Part shown: one piece after another, positions 9,201 through 18,782 of the stretch
How positions within the stretch are numbered: position 1 is the stretch's first letter
How the letters are laid out: every line of letters begins with the position of its first letter
Origin: Acidobacteriota bacterium
GTDB taxonomy: Bacteria; Acidobacteriota; Blastocatellia; RBC074
Assembly (NCBI GenBank): GCA_016789605.1
Contig: JAEUQO010000394.1
Location: forward strand, 1 to 37,194
Length of the DNA: 37,194 nucleotides
Direction: 5' to 3'
Position numbers and translations under genes: made by a program
Notes under the pieces: generated by a model
The model's database searches: none
The model's input: only the letters and a program-made list of their open reading frames with translations
What the model was told of the DNA's origin: nothing

Positions 9201-12200
9201 GGGTCGCACTCGTTACGGCGTCGCGACTGATGATGACCTGCGTGCCTGTGCCGCTCACTGCCGTACTGACATTGCCTGCCATCGTCAACTTCGTATCGCC
9301 GCTGTTAAAGGCGAGCTCGCTCTGCCCTTCACTAAGCGAGATGAATTCGATCACGATCAATTGCCCATTTGCTGTCACTGGCGTGCCTTGCGCATTCTTG
9401 ATACGCACAATGAGCTTGCCTTTCTGAATGTCGTAATTCAGTTCCGGCTGGGCTCCGAGCACACCACCATCACGCACAGATTTGACCTGCAACTTGGCGG
9501 CATCAAATTTGAGCGCGACATTTGCGCCAGTCATCTGGGTTTGGCCGTTGACTTCAACCGCCACAGTGAAAGACTTGCCAACCTGTTGTTTGATCGGCTT
9601 GGGTGACAGATTCAAAGAGATCGCCATGTTGCCGCCGCGACCGGATGTCATCGTCGGCGCAGCCTGACTGATCTTTTGTTGCGGCTGTTGCGGCAACAAT
9701 TCCTTGGGCATTTCAACCGGCGCAGAGGTCGGCTTGATGGCTTTGCCTAAATCGCCGCCCGAAGGTTGCACCGAACGCTTCAACTCAGCCATCTTCCGCA
9801 AATAAGCTTCGGAAGGCTGCGAAGAACGAACCGTTGCCGGAGCGACTTCACGTTCTGGCTTGAAGACCTGACCGGCAAATTCGTCCGCAGGATCTTTCTT
9901 CCCGTCTTTGGCGTCTTTGCCATCTTTACCATCCTTGCCGTCCTTACCAAGGTCGGAGGTCCCCTTCGCGGCAATATCTCCTTCCCCCGTAGGCGGTTGA
10001 TCCGGCTGCGGTTGCGGAGGCGGCGTCGGGAACGGTACGGGTTCCGGCGAATTCGGCACAGCGTTGTTGTAGCGCCGATTGTCGAGCGCATTGTTATCCA
10101 ACGTGCGAGGTGCCCGAGCGGATGCTCCCGTGTTGGTATTGCTGGCATTAACCACCGGAGCGCTGTTGCTCGGCACAGCACTGGCCGGAACTGTGGCAAC
10201 CTGACTATCAGGCGTCAGCGGCACAGTTTGTGTAGGCGGCAATTGTTGTGCGATCAAGCGGCGTTCTTGCTCTTCTTCCTGTTGCGCACGGAAGATGACT
10301 TCTTCGATCTTGGGCGACAAACCGCCTTGCTGTAAGCCACCATCTTTGGCCAGGTGGTCTTTCGCATTGATCCCCGCCGAACGCACGATGTGCGGCGTAA
10401 CCGTAATCACGATATCGCTTTGACGGCTTTCCTGACGCGGCGCGGTGAAGAAACGGCCCAGAATCGGAACCATTCCCAACACCGGGATGCCTGCGCGCGA
10501 ATCACCGCGAGATTCTTGATTGACGCCCGCCACAACCGAGGTCACACCATCTTTAATGCGTGCGGTGGTGTTGAGCGAACGTTGCGTGAAAGTCGGCGTC
10601 AATTGCGAGTCTGCACCGGAGGCAAGCACGTCCGATGTTTCAAACTTCATCTGGATTTCGACGTAACCTTCGTTGGTGATCACCGGTTTGGTTTCGATCA
10701 CCAAACCGACATCGCGGTACTGGATCGAGTCAATACCGGGATAGCCGAAACCGCCACCGCCACCGAGCAATCCGTTGCCGAGATTGCCCCCGGTGTTGAT
10801 ACCACCGTTGTTAATACCGCCGCCAATCCCATTAACACCACCGCCGACGTTGCCAAAACCGCCAAATCCATAACTGGTGCCAAGTCGAACCGGCACGCTG
10901 CGCCCGACTTTGGTGGTGTTTTGTCCGCCATCAAGCACGTGAATTTGCGTCTTATAGAGCAGTTTGGAATTGCCTTTGGATTGCAAAAACGAGAGCGAAG
11001 TCGGCGGCAGGCCAAGCAAAAATCCGCCCGCACCCACCCCGCTGAAGCCCGCGACCAAAGCACCGATGTTGGTCACGCCGGGCAAAATATCTCTGCTGCC
11101 GAAACCGCCCAGGCCATTCAGTGAACTGGTAACTCTTGACGTGTAGTATGGCTTGCCCGTCTCTTTGTCCACATATTCCACCTGATTGATGGACTTGCCT
11201 TCAGTCGCAACCTGGTTACCGATCTGCAACAAGCTGTCGTGCGAGACTTCGTAAATTTCCACGTCGAGCACAACCTCATTCTTGTTCTTGTCCACACTGT
11301 CCAGAATGTCCTGGATCAACTGCAATTCTGAAGCCGTCGCTTTCACAATCAACACGTTGCTGTTGTTTGAACCGCCACCAGCAGGTGCCGCGCCATCAAG
11401 CGTCGCCATCGGGCGATTGCCGCCGATGATCTGTTGTACCAATTGACGAGCTTGCTGGCCGCTGATGTTGCCGGGATAGAAGGTTTTGACCATCAGCTTT
11501 TCATAGCGCGGGCGATTGGTAGCGTTGTCGGAATAGATCAGAATCGTGCGACGATCAATCTGCTCGAAGGTGTATTTCTTCATCAGCAAGATCGTATCGA
11601 ACGCTTTCGCCACTGTGACATTGGTCAAGTCAATATCTACGTCATCGTTTTTGACCTGATCATCAAATACGACGTTCAGGTCCAACTGGCGCGCCAACGT
11701 CCCGATCACATTTTTGAATTTCGCTTTGCTGAAGCTGATATTGCTAACGACATCACGATTGCGCGATTTTGAGAGGAATTGAATATCGCTGGTCGGCCGA
11801 ACGTTGCCCGTGGCTGTCACATTGAGCGGCTCGCCACCATTTATCTGCGCTTTTTGTTGATCCAGCATGCGCTCCATCTTGATGCGCGCAATTTCGTTGC
11901 CTGGATCATATTGGTAAGCCGTGCGGTATGCGGTGTAAGCGCTGGCAAAATCACTTTGCTCAGAAAGCGCATCGCCGCGTTTTACATACATAATTGACGC
12001 TTGCTGCAATGCGCGAATGTAGTGCAGCTTGTATTCGGGATTGTTAGGCTCCGCCGCAATCGCCAAGGCGTATTGCTGTGCGGCCAAGTCCCATTGTTGC
12101 GCCGCTTCGTATTTCTGCCCTTCCCGAAAATTCTTCTTGCCCGATTTGCCGCCTGCCAACGCCGTGCCCGGTGAGATCAGGCAAAGCGACAGGATAACAA

Positions 12201-12234
12201 CGAGCAATTTACGAATCAGGATATTAGTGTTCAT
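9190..12234 (-). CDS. Secretin (GspD/PilQ-type) with N-terminal TPRs and C-terminal cohesin domain
   Basis: This is an outer-membrane channel of the type II secretion/type IV pilus kind, 1014 residues, longer than a classical GspD of about 650-700. A signal peptide (ILIRKLLVVILSLCLISPG) spans 1-27. TPR-like helices follow at 35-125, then N-domains at 165-315. The secretin core at about 320-618 has a glycine-rich insert at 453-499 and the diagnostic AGIPVLGMVPILGRFF. Next is a Pro/Gln-rich linker with GKDG-type repeats near 760-780. The last 120 residues (AISLNLSPKPIKQQVGKSF onward) form a cohesin-like domain. The ATG at 12234 has AGAAGG 6 nt upstream. Secretin-cohesin fusions are known in Acidobacteriota; what the cohesin binds is unknown. 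Confidence 0.92.
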   Translation of the reverse strand: MNTNILIRKLLVVILSLCLISPGTALAGGKSGKKNFREGQKYEAAQQWDLAAQQYALAIAAEPNNPEYKLHYIRALQQASIMYVKRGDALSEQSDFASAYTAYRTAYQYDPGNEIARIKMERMLDQQKAQINGGEPLNVTATGNVRPTSDIQFLSKSRNRDVVSNISFSKAKFKNVIGTLARQLDLNVVFDDQVKNDDVDIDLTNVTVAKAFDTILLMKKYTFEQIDRRTILIYSDNATNRPRYEKLMVKTFYPGNISGQQARQLVQQIIGGNRPMATLDGAAPAGGGSNNSNVLIVKATASELQLIQDILDSVDKNKNEVVLDVEIYEVSHDSLLQIGNQVATEGKSINQVEYVDKETGKPYYTSRVTSSLNGLGGFGSRDILPGVTNIGALVAGFSGVGAGGFLLGLPPTSLSFLQSKGNSKLLYKTQIHVLDGGQNTTKVGRSVPVRLGTSYGFGGFGNVGGGVNGIGGGINNGGINTGGNLGNGLLGGGGGFGYPGIDSIQYRDVGLVIETKPVITNEGYVEIQMKFETSDVLASGADSQLTPTFTQRSLNTTARIKDGVTSVVAGVNQESRGDSRAGIPVLGMVPILGRFFTAPRQESRQSDIVITVTPHIVRSAGINAKDHLAKDGGLQQGGLSPKIEEVIFRAQQEEEQERRLIAQQLPPTQTVPLTPDSQVATVPASAVPSNSAPVVNASNTNTGASARAPRTLDNNALDNRRYNNAVPNSPEPVPFPTPPPQPQPDQPPTGEGDIAAKGTSDLGKDGKDGKDGKDAKDGKKDPADEFAGQVFKPEREVAPATVRSSQPSEAYLRKMAELKRSVQPSGGDLGKAIKPTSAPVEMPKELLPQQPQQKISQAAPTMTSGRGGNMAISLNLSPKPIKQQVGKSFTVAVEVNGQTQMTGANVALKFDAAKLQVKSVRDGGVLGAQPELNYDIQKGKLIVRIKNAQGTPVTANGQLIVIEFISLSEGQSELAFNSGDTKLTMAGNVSTAVSGTGTQVIISRDAVTSATHEK
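9893..9951 (-). repeat. GKDG-type coding microrepeat in the secretin
   Basis: A 9-nt unit coding Lys-Asp-Gly is repeated about six times with small changes (GKDGKDGKDGKDAKDG), inside the linker between secretin core and cohesin domain. It is collagen-like in period but has Lys/Asp instead of proline. The unit could change copy number by slippage. Confidence 0.8.
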
Positions 12235-12500
12235 GGTGACCTTCTCTTTTTCTAGTGTGGAGCTGCTATCAACTCTTGTCCAACACGCGACAAGATTAGG
12301 CATCACTTGTCGCCCCAGAATGCGATTTTGTCTGTGCAACAGCCCGCAATCGCATCAACAGGCTGGGCACGGGTGGGGGCAGGGTCAATCAGTAACGGCG
12401 GCGGCTGAATCTCCTGATGCAAACACTTACACCGGCTTCCACGCCACGCCTTCGGGATCGTTCCATTATCTCCAAACAGTCAAATCGTTCTTGGCAAACC

Positions 12501-14165
12501 TCAACTTTGATCTTCAACGAATGTCACGCGGTTGATTTCGTGCAAGGTCGTCTGCCCTTCAAACACCAGCCGCAAAGCGGATTGGCGCAATGTGCCGAGT
12601 CCTTCTTCGGTTGCGGCACGACGAACTTCAGAACCGGGCCGACGGGCAATGATCATTTCGCGAATGTTGTCGGACATATCCAGCAATTCGTGGATCGCCG
12701 TACGCCCGCGATAGCCCGTGTTGTTGCAAATTTCGCACCCTACACTGGTGTAATACACGTGTTCCCGGTATTTCGTTGATTGAAGCCCCGAGTCCAGCAA
12801 CTCTTTTTCGCTGGGTTGATAAGGCTTCTTGCAACGGGAGCAAAGCATACGCACCAGTCGTTGGGCCAGCACACAGTTAAGCGCTGAGACGAAGTTGTAC
12901 GGCTCAACACCCATATTAATGAAACGACCGATCACATCAATCACATTGTTGGCGTGCACCGTGGTGAACACCAAGTGGCCCGTAAGTGCAGAGTTAATTG
13001 CAATTTGCGCTGTTTCCATATCGCGAATTTCGCCGACCATGATCTTGTCAGGGTCGTGGCGCAAAACCGAACGCAATCCGCGTGCAAAGGTCAGCCCCTT
13101 CTTTTCGTTAACCGCGATCTGCGCAACACCGCGCAATTGGTATTCGACCGGGTCTTCGATGGTAATGATCTTGTCTTCGTCGTTGCGGATTTCGTTGAGC
13201 GCAGCATAAAGCGTCGTGGTTTTACCGGAACCGGTCGGCCCAGTAACCAGCACCATGCCATAAGGCTCCAGAATGAACCGCCGGAAACTTTTGAGCAAGT
13301 CAGGATCAAAGCCAACAACTTCAAGACGCAAGTCCTTGAACGACTCGTTGATCTGTTCCTTGTCCAAAATACGGATCACCACGTCTTCGCCGTGCACGGT
13401 CGGGATGATCGAAACGCGGAAGTCCACTTTCCGGCCCTTGATGCGCATGCGAAAACGTCCGTCCTGCGGCACGCGACGTTCGGCGATGTCGAGTTCCGAC
13501 ATAACCTTGATACGCGAAACGATCGTCTGGTGATGGCGAATGTCAATCGGATCGCCGGCTTCATACAAGGCACCGTCAATACGATAACGCACGACCATGT
13601 CCGAATCGCGGGTTTCCATGTGAATATCAGAAGCCCGCTTTTCGAGTGCTGTGAACACAATGGTATCCACCAGCTTGATAATCGGCGACATTTCCGCATC
13701 GCCCGAAAGCCGGTCCAGATCGAGCACTTCTTCGCCCTGGTCGGTTTCTTTGACCAAGGCGGCGCGGAACCCTTCCGTGGCTTCTTGCAACACACGCTGC
13801 GAGGCGTCGCCTTTACGCAAGACGGCTTCAATCGCAGTTTGTGTCGCCACTTCCACGCGCAGCGGCGCACGCAGCTGGGCTCTCAATTCATCCAGCAGGA
13901 GCAGGTCCGATGGGTCTGCCATGGCAATGACCATATGGCCATTTTCACGCCGAAGCGGCACGAATTTATTGCGCAGCATCAGGTCAATCGGCAGCGATTG
14001 CACCAAAGCGTAATCCACTGGCTGGCTTTCCAAATTGATAAAATTAAGCCGGTACCGCTGCGCCAGCCGCTCGGCTTGCTCGCGTTCTGAAACCTGCCCG
14101 TTTACACCGTTGAGCGCTTTCAGGGCTTGTCCATTTCCGTTGATTTGTTCTTCTGCTGCTGACAT
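12501..14165 (-). CDS. Type II secretion/type IV pilus assembly ATPase (GspE/PilB)
   Basis: This cytoplasmic hexameric ATPase of 554 residues powers pseudopilus or pilus assembly. An N-terminal MshEN/GspE N-domain spans roughly 25-125. Walker A is GPTGSGKTT at 309-317. The Asp box is ITIEDPVEYQ, Walker B is MVGEIRD at 376-382, and the His box is in HLVFTTVHAN. A four-cysteine zinc site (C442, C445, C477, C480) is typical of GspE/PilB rather than PilT. The ATG at 14165 has AGGA 6 nt upstream. It lies 37 nt after the gspF-like gene and is followed by 266 nt of apparently non-coding DNA before the secretin. Confidence 0.95.
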   Translation of the reverse strand: MSAAEEQINGNGQALKALNGVNGQVSEREQAERLAQRYRLNFINLESQPVDYALVQSLPIDLMLRNKFVPLRRENGHMVIAMADPSDLLLLDELRAQLRAPLRVEVATQTAIEAVLRKGDASQRVLQEATEGFRAALVKETDQGEEVLDLDRLSGDAEMSPIIKLVDTIVFTALEKRASDIHMETRDSDMVVRYRIDGALYEAGDPIDIRHHQTIVSRIKVMSELDIAERRVPQDGRFRMRIKGRKVDFRVSIIPTVHGEDVVIRILDKEQINESFKDLRLEVVGFDPDLLKSFRRFILEPYGMVLVTGPTGSGKTTTLYAALNEIRNDEDKIITIEDPVEYQLRGVAQIAVNEKKGLTFARGLRSVLRHDPDKIMVGEIRDMETAQIAINSALTGHLVFTTVHANNVIDVIGRFINMGVEPYNFVSALNCVLAQRLVRMLCSRCKKPYQPSEKELLDSGLQSTKYREHVYYTSVGCEICNNTGYRGRTAIHELLDMSDNIREMIIARRPGSEVRRAATEEGLGTLRQSALRLVFEGQTTLHEINRVTFVEDQS

Positions 14166-14202
14166 TCGTTATCCTGACTGCTGAACTGCAAAACAATAAT
14201 TT

Positions 14203-15423
14203 TTAAGAGGCGCCTCTGCTGACCATTTGCAACAACGGCAAATATATGGCGAGCAAAATCGTGATTACGATGCCAGCCATAAAGAATAGGATCGCCGGTT
14301 CGATCAAACTCGTTAATTGCCCTAACTTGGTTTCCGTCTCGGCGTCATAAAACCCTGCAACTTCATCCAGCATTTCGCGCAACGAGCCAGATCGCTCACC
14401 GACGCCGATCATATCTATCGCCAGTTCCGGCACCCAGTTGGCAGCCGCCAAACTTTCAGTAAACGGTTTCCCTTCACGAATTTTGGGCAGCGCGGGCTCT
14501 GTGCTTCGCAAAAGCTCGCGATTGGCAACAGATGCGAGTGCGATCTGAAACGATTCAACGGCCGTGATACCGCCTGCCAAAAGCGTTGCGAGACTGCGAG
14601 ACAATTGCGCAGTCGTCATTTGCTTGACGAGTTCACCAATAATCGGCAGTTTCAAGACCCAGCGGTCCATAGTGCGGCGTCCGTTCTCTGTGCGCCGCCA
14701 ACTCAAAATGGCAAAGATCACTCCCGCAATGGCAGGCAATAGCCAAAAAAGGTTTTCGCGTACACCAGTAGAAATGCCTACCACGACTGTCGTGATTGTA
14801 GGCAAATCTGCGCCCATGTTTTCATACAAGGAGGAAAACTGCGGGATGACAAAGGTGGTCAATACAGTGATCAAGATGAACGCTGCGCCAAGCAGCATCA
14901 CCGGATAAGTCAGCGCGCTACGGATTTTACGACGTAAGGCAGCAATTGCTTTATTGTACTCGACATACCGACGCAAAACCTCGTCCAGATTCCCCGAACG
15001 CTCGCCTGCGAGAATTGATGCCGTATAAATTTTGGGGAAAGTTTCGCCCTGCGCTTCGAGCGCTTCAGAAAGTGCGCTGCCTGACGTAATGCGCGCTTCG
15101 ACGTCAGCCAGGACCAGGCGGAGCTTCGGATTCGGCGAACGCTGGCGAAGCATTTGAATGGACTGCAAAACTGGAAGACCAGCATGAATCAGTGCAGCCA
15201 GCTGTTGGTTGAAGAGCAAAAAGTCATCAACTTTGATTTTGACAGACCGTTGCCCAAGCTTGCGCACACGCACTCCGGCCACCATCCCGGACGTTTCGAC
15301 CGAGAAAATGCGGTAACCTTCCTGCAACAATCGTTGTCGCAGCTCCTGCTCAGTGAGACCCTCTACCGTACGCGTAACGATCTCCCCGCCAGGGGTACCG
15401 AGTTTGCAAATAAACTCTGCCAT
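14203..15423 (-). CDS. Type II secretion inner-membrane platform protein (GspF/PilC)
   Basis: This polytopic platform protein has 406 residues, the usual GspF length. Two repeated GspF domains are visible: the first from about 75 (FNQQLAALIHAGLPVLQSI ... GERSGNLDEVL), the second from about 275 (QLSRSLATLLAGGITAVESF ... GERSGSLREMLDEVA). Three membrane helices occur: VMLLGAAFILITVLTTFVI, NLFWLLPAIAGVIFAIL, and a final one in ILFFMAGIVITILLAIYLPL. The ATG at 15423 (MAEFICK) is preferred; the upstream open frame to 15567 has a coding pattern unlike the family. It is the first gene of the operon that runs to the PilM-like gene. Confidence 0.93.
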   Translation of the reverse strand: MAEFICKLGTPGGEIVTRTVEGLTEQELRQRLLQEGYRIFSVETSGMVAGVRVRKLGQRSVKIKVDDFLLFNQQLAALIHAGLPVLQSIQMLRQRSPNPKLRLVLADVEARITSGSALSEALEAQGETFPKIYTASILAGERSGNLDEVLRRYVEYNKAIAALRRKIRSALTYPVMLLGAAFILITVLTTFVIPQFSSLYENMGADLPTITTVVVGISTGVRENLFWLLPAIAGVIFAILSWRRTENGRRTMDRWVLKLPIIGELVKQMTTAQLSRSLATLLAGGITAVESFQIALASVANRELLRSTEPALPKIREGKPFTESLAAANWVPELAIDMIGVGERSGSLREMLDEVAGFYDAETETKLGQLTSLIEPAILFFMAGIVITILLAIYLPLLQMVSRGAS

Positions 15424-16031
15424 TTTGAAACTGCTCTCGCTGAATAAAGTTCGCTCAAGTTGTGAGGGAGTCTTTGTCGTGCCTGTGTGCCCAAAACCTT
15501 GCACTTGTGCTGTGCCCAAAAGGACGCAAAGCGAAAGGTCAGCGCGTGCGTGAGGGTGATACGTCATCTAGGACTCTGTAAAACTTCAATTGGAAACAAT
15601 TGCTTGTAACACCTGGCGGAGTGAGGGCTCCGTCATGGGGACGATTGAAGCCTGAAAGACCCTAGGTGAATGCGGTAGATGATTGCCTGTGATCGTTTCG
15701 GCTGTGGACTTGGGCTGCAGGCCAGACCAGACTCACAGTGCTCATCTACGCGGTCGTAATAATTTGCCAGCGCCGCATTGTTGGCAATGCACACTTCACC
15801 TGTTTGAAAAAGAACTCCGCTTATTTCACGCTCGGAGTCCTCAGAGGTTTCACAAAATTTCTGCCTTTATATGAATCAGAGAATGAAGGAGGCTATGCGT
15901 GGAAGGTCGGACAAATAAAACAGAGCGCAATCACTTTTAGTTGTGATTGCGCTCATCAAATTTGGCCCAAGATTTTGCGGCTTGGCCCGCTGTGTGTGAG
16001 GTGCGAGGTGAATCAGCCTTCCGCAATAATA
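15424..16031. other. Intergenic region upstream of the secretion operon
   Basis: About 600 nt lie between the gspF-like start and the stop of the upstream secreted protein. It holds the terminator at 15912-15954 and presumably the promoter of the secretion operon, which I could not place with confidence. Short plus-strand frames here have no family resemblance and no convincing start. Confidence 0.5.
15912..15954 (-). terminator. Rho-independent terminator of the secreted-protein gene
   Basis: A perfect 12-bp stem (GAGCGCAATCAC with GTGATTGCGCTC) encloses an 8-nt loop. On the minus strand it is followed by TGTTTTATTTG. It lies about 80 nt past the TAA at 16032. Confidence 0.8.
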
Positions 16032-17156
16032 TTATTTTGACTGACACAGGCTATTCCCTTGCGTCTGATACGCAACAGTCGGACAGCCCGGCGGAATGAC
16101 CGGAATTGTGATGGAATATTCCGGGAAAGCCGTCGCATAGCGCAGATTATGTCCGCCGCTATACGAACCGACTTTCGTCGCCGTCGCGCCCATCAGAGGT
16201 ACATTGGCAAGCGTCTTTGTTGAACCGGAAGGATCGCACAAAATTGTGCGATTGCCGATTGCGTAAAAAGTCGCCCACCCTGTACGTCCACTGGGCACGA
16301 TTGTGTTCATAGGGGGTGAGGTGCGAACTGAAGGAATACGTTGTTTATCCGAAGGAATGTAGCAGTTTATCGGAAGCTGACCGGAGAAAGTATTTTCCGC
16401 ATCATCGTGGACAAGGAAAAAGAGCGTTCCGCTAAAAGCACTACTTCCTGTAATCAAATCTGGTAACGGCGTATACGCATACAATCGCGTATCGGCCAGG
16501 GGGGCGCCAACGCCTGCGACTTGGCTCGGGAATCCATCAAGGACCATCGTATAGGGGAGCAAGTCATACTGGCTGGCGTTGAAAAACATTGTGGCAGAGA
16601 TGCCATCCGCATTGATCGGAGAGGCGTAATTACCATCACGACGGGCAGCCGCCATCGCAGCCAAACCGAAGCGATGTCCTGTAGGCGTAACGACCAGTTC
16701 ATCACCTGCCAGGTAATTGAAACTGACAGGCCGCCCTTCCGTGTCAACAGCAACCGCGATCAGGTATCCGGTTACGTTTGGATCAAGGTCAGACGCAACA
16801 AATGTAGTGGTCTGATTCCCCGTCAAACAAATGAATGCGTCAGCAATGTTACAAGTATTGCTATCGACGAAAAAGACGTGGATTGCGATGTCCTGTGTAG
16901 GATGAACGTTGGTGATAGTAATGCGAGTGTTAACTGCTGCGCTCAACGCATCACTCGTATAGTAGTTAAAGAAAAGCACACTACCCAGCTTGTTCTCGTG
17001 AACAACTCTACCTTGGGTAGCATCGGCCGCGCTGCCAGGGAGACCTTGTATTCCTTGCGCCTGAGCATCAAGCGCCGCCCCCGTGACCAGCCAGGTAAAA
17101 ATCAGCCCGGCGACAATTAAAAACTTGAACATGAGGCCGCGACGTGAGGTTCGCAT
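16032..17156 (-). CDS. Secreted protein of unknown function
   Basis: This is an exported protein of 374 residues. A basic N-terminus (MRTSRRGLMFK) and hydrophobic core (FLIVAGLIFTWLVTGAAL) precede a probable cleavage site near AQA-QG. The mature part is beta-rich and has several cysteines, including CNIADAFIC, NCYIP, a later ILCDPS and the end pair CPTVAYQ...LC; these suggest disulfides outside the cell. The segment RITITNVHPTQDIAIHVFF resembles an immunoglobulin-like sandwich. I recognise no enzyme motif. The ATG at 17156 has GAGGAG with 7-nt spacing, overriding the longer frame to 17285. It lies upstream of the secretion operon on the same strand but has its own terminator. Confidence 0.75.
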   Translation of the reverse strand: MRTSRRGLMFKFLIVAGLIFTWLVTGAALDAQAQGIQGLPGSAADATQGRVVHENKLGSVLFFNYYTSDALSAAVNTRITITNVHPTQDIAIHVFFVDSNTCNIADAFICLTGNQTTTFVASDLDPNVTGYLIAVAVDTEGRPVSFNYLAGDELVVTPTGHRFGLAAMAAARRDGNYASPINADGISATMFFNASQYDLLPYTMVLDGFPSQVAGVGAPLADTRLYAYTPLPDLITGSSAFSGTLFFLVHDDAENTFSGQLPINCYIPSDKQRIPSVRTSPPMNTIVPSGRTGWATFYAIGNRTILCDPSGSTKTLANVPLMGATATKVGSYSGGHNLRYATAFPEYSITIPVIPPGCPTVAYQTQGNSLCQSK

Positions 17157-17929
17157 CCCGTTCTCCTCTCTATCTACACGGCGTTTCCCCGAATCAGCGC
17201 TCGATGGCTTTCGGCAATAGATCAGCACCTGATGGACCTCGCCCGAATGCATTCCACCTAGAACTAAGGCTCGGCTCGCCGACAATTTCGGAATTCAACC
17301 AGAATTCGAGTTATGTATTTCCCTGTTGCCCAGTGAGAACGTCAACGGGGTGTGACTTAAGTTCGCACCACTCATAATTGACTGCCCCTGATCCCCATAG
17401 ATTGTGCATAAGGCATTAACGTCAATAATGTCGCAATCTGAATCCGAAACTCGCAACCGATGAACGGGCGAAAAATCTTGATGAGACATTAAAACCTTGC
17501 TATAGAGCCATAACTTATCACGCAACAATTATCAGTTACGCATTTGGGGATGGGGTCGAGGCGACGAAAGGGTTACTTCGATATGAAGCATTTGAGGTTC
17601 GTGCCCAACGCGGGCGGATTGTAGCTTTGATCGCTAGGTGAGTCAACCAGCAATTACTGCCAACGTGCGGCAGCAATGGATTTAATGAAATCAAGCTGCC
17701 AAGCGCTTGCCAATTTCATTGGGAAGCGCGCCGCCAATCATCTAGCCAAAGTAGATCTGTCGTGGTAAGCTAAAGTCTCATTTCTGATGGGCCCATGTTT
17801 TAGTAGCTTCATCAGTTAAAGCCTCGATAAGAACTTCGACAGTTTAGAAGCGAAAGTATCAAAAACTCCGTTTTGCATCGTGTATTGCTGGCGCGCTAGA
17901 AACGGAGACGCTAAAGGACTGAATCCAAA
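17157..17929. other. Divergent intergenic region with palindrome
   Basis: About 770 nt separate the secreted-protein gene (leftward) and the FHA gene (rightward), so promoters for both must lie here, though none is clear-cut. The AT content is higher than in the coding DNA. An imperfect palindrome lies at 17703-17729: arms GCGCTTGCCAA and TTGGGAAGCGC around TTTCA, with one G-G mismatch. It has no T tract and may be an operator. A 77-residue minus-strand frame at 17295-17528 shows no family features. Confidence 0.45.
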
Positions 17930-18706
17930 GTGATCGGCCGAGAACACGAGTTTGCTCATCATCCTGAGTCCGCCGTTGCCATTGCACTTGGCAAAGGCCG
18001 AAATACGCTCAGTTCTCCTTTGGGTCGCTTGTCCCTAAGCTTTATAGATGGTCTTTGTGCTGGACGCACGGGGTTGTTGCTGACGAATCACACAACCAAT
18101 ATTGGCCGCGGAGAAGATTGTCAGGTCATTCTCGAAGGAGAAACCGTTTCGCGCCTGCATTGTGAGATTGTTCGTTGGGGTTCTGCATATGTGCTGCGCG
18201 ATTTAAGTCGTAATGGCACATTTGTGAACGAGCAACGCATTCAACAGGTGCAATTACAGGATGGCGATCAAGTGCGCATTGGGCAAAACATCCTGTTGGT
18301 GCAACTCCTCTCAGGCGCAAACACAAGCTCTCTCGCCCATAAGAACACGCTCCCGAATCGCGTGCCCCCCGTGTTTGAATTCAAGCCCCATATCGTCATC
18401 AAAGGTTTGGAAGAAGGTGTCACGCAACCGTTTGATGAAGACTACCTGACAATCGGGCGACGCCCGGATAACCATCTGGTCTTAGAGGGCGACAACATCT
18501 CTCGTCAGCACGCCGCAGTCGAACGCCGCGACGAGAAATACTATGTCCGCGATCTTGGCAGTGCGAATGGTACGTATCTAAACGAACAACGTACGGATTT
18601 GGCCGAATTGAGCGAAGGCGATTGTTTGCGCATTGGCAACTTTTTGCTGACCATCGCACTACGGGATCGGGACTGCATTTTGACTTTCAAGAAAGCTACA
18701 CGCTGA
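17930..18706 (+). CDS. Tandem FHA-domain protein
   Basis: This cytoplasmic phosphothreonine-binding protein has 258 residues and two FHA domains. FHA1, about 45-128, has IGRGEDC, VSRLHCEI and RNGTFVN. FHA2, about 157-243, has IGRRPDN, ISRQHAAV and ANGTYLN. All the residues that grip phosphothreonine (Gly-Arg, Ser-Arg-x-His, Asn-Gly-Thr) are present in both. The frame has no internal ATG. The GTG at 17930, with AAAGGA upstream, is the only reasonable start. It lies 76 nt before a Ser/Thr kinase gene in the same direction and is the likely reader or substrate of that kinase. Confidence 0.92.
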   Translation: MIGREHEFAHHPESAVAIALGKGRNTLSSPLGRLSLSFIDGLCAGRTGLLLTNHTTNIGRGEDCQVILEGETVSRLHCEIVRWGSAYVLRDLSRNGTFVNEQRIQQVQLQDGDQVRIGQNILLVQLLSGANTSSLAHKNTLPNRVPPVFEFKPHIVIKGLEEGVTQPFDEDYLTIGRRPDNHLVLEGDNISRQHAAVERRDEKYYVRDLGSANGTYLNEQRTDLAELSEGDCLRIGNFLLTIALRDRDCILTFKKATR

Positions 18707-18782
18707 TTGCAGTTTTTAAGTGATCAGGCGACCTTAAGATCCAAGGCTGGTCGTCCGTATCGCTGAAGCAATCGAGAATCTT

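Noticed and set aside
9893..9951. Short regular repeats considered as a CRISPR array
   Set aside because: The 9-nt period is contiguous, without spacers, and is in frame within the secretin gene.
12954..14090. 378-codon plus-strand open frame
   Set aside because: It lies wholly opposite the GspE-like ATPase, whose motifs are complete; the plus translation has no family features.
15683..16040. Short plus-strand frames upstream of the secretion operon
   Set aside because: They cross a minus-strand terminator hairpin and have no recognisable domain or start signal.
17295..17528. 77-residue minus-strand frame in the divergent region
   Set aside because: No ribosome site, no family resemblance and AT-rich surroundings; it is probably chance.
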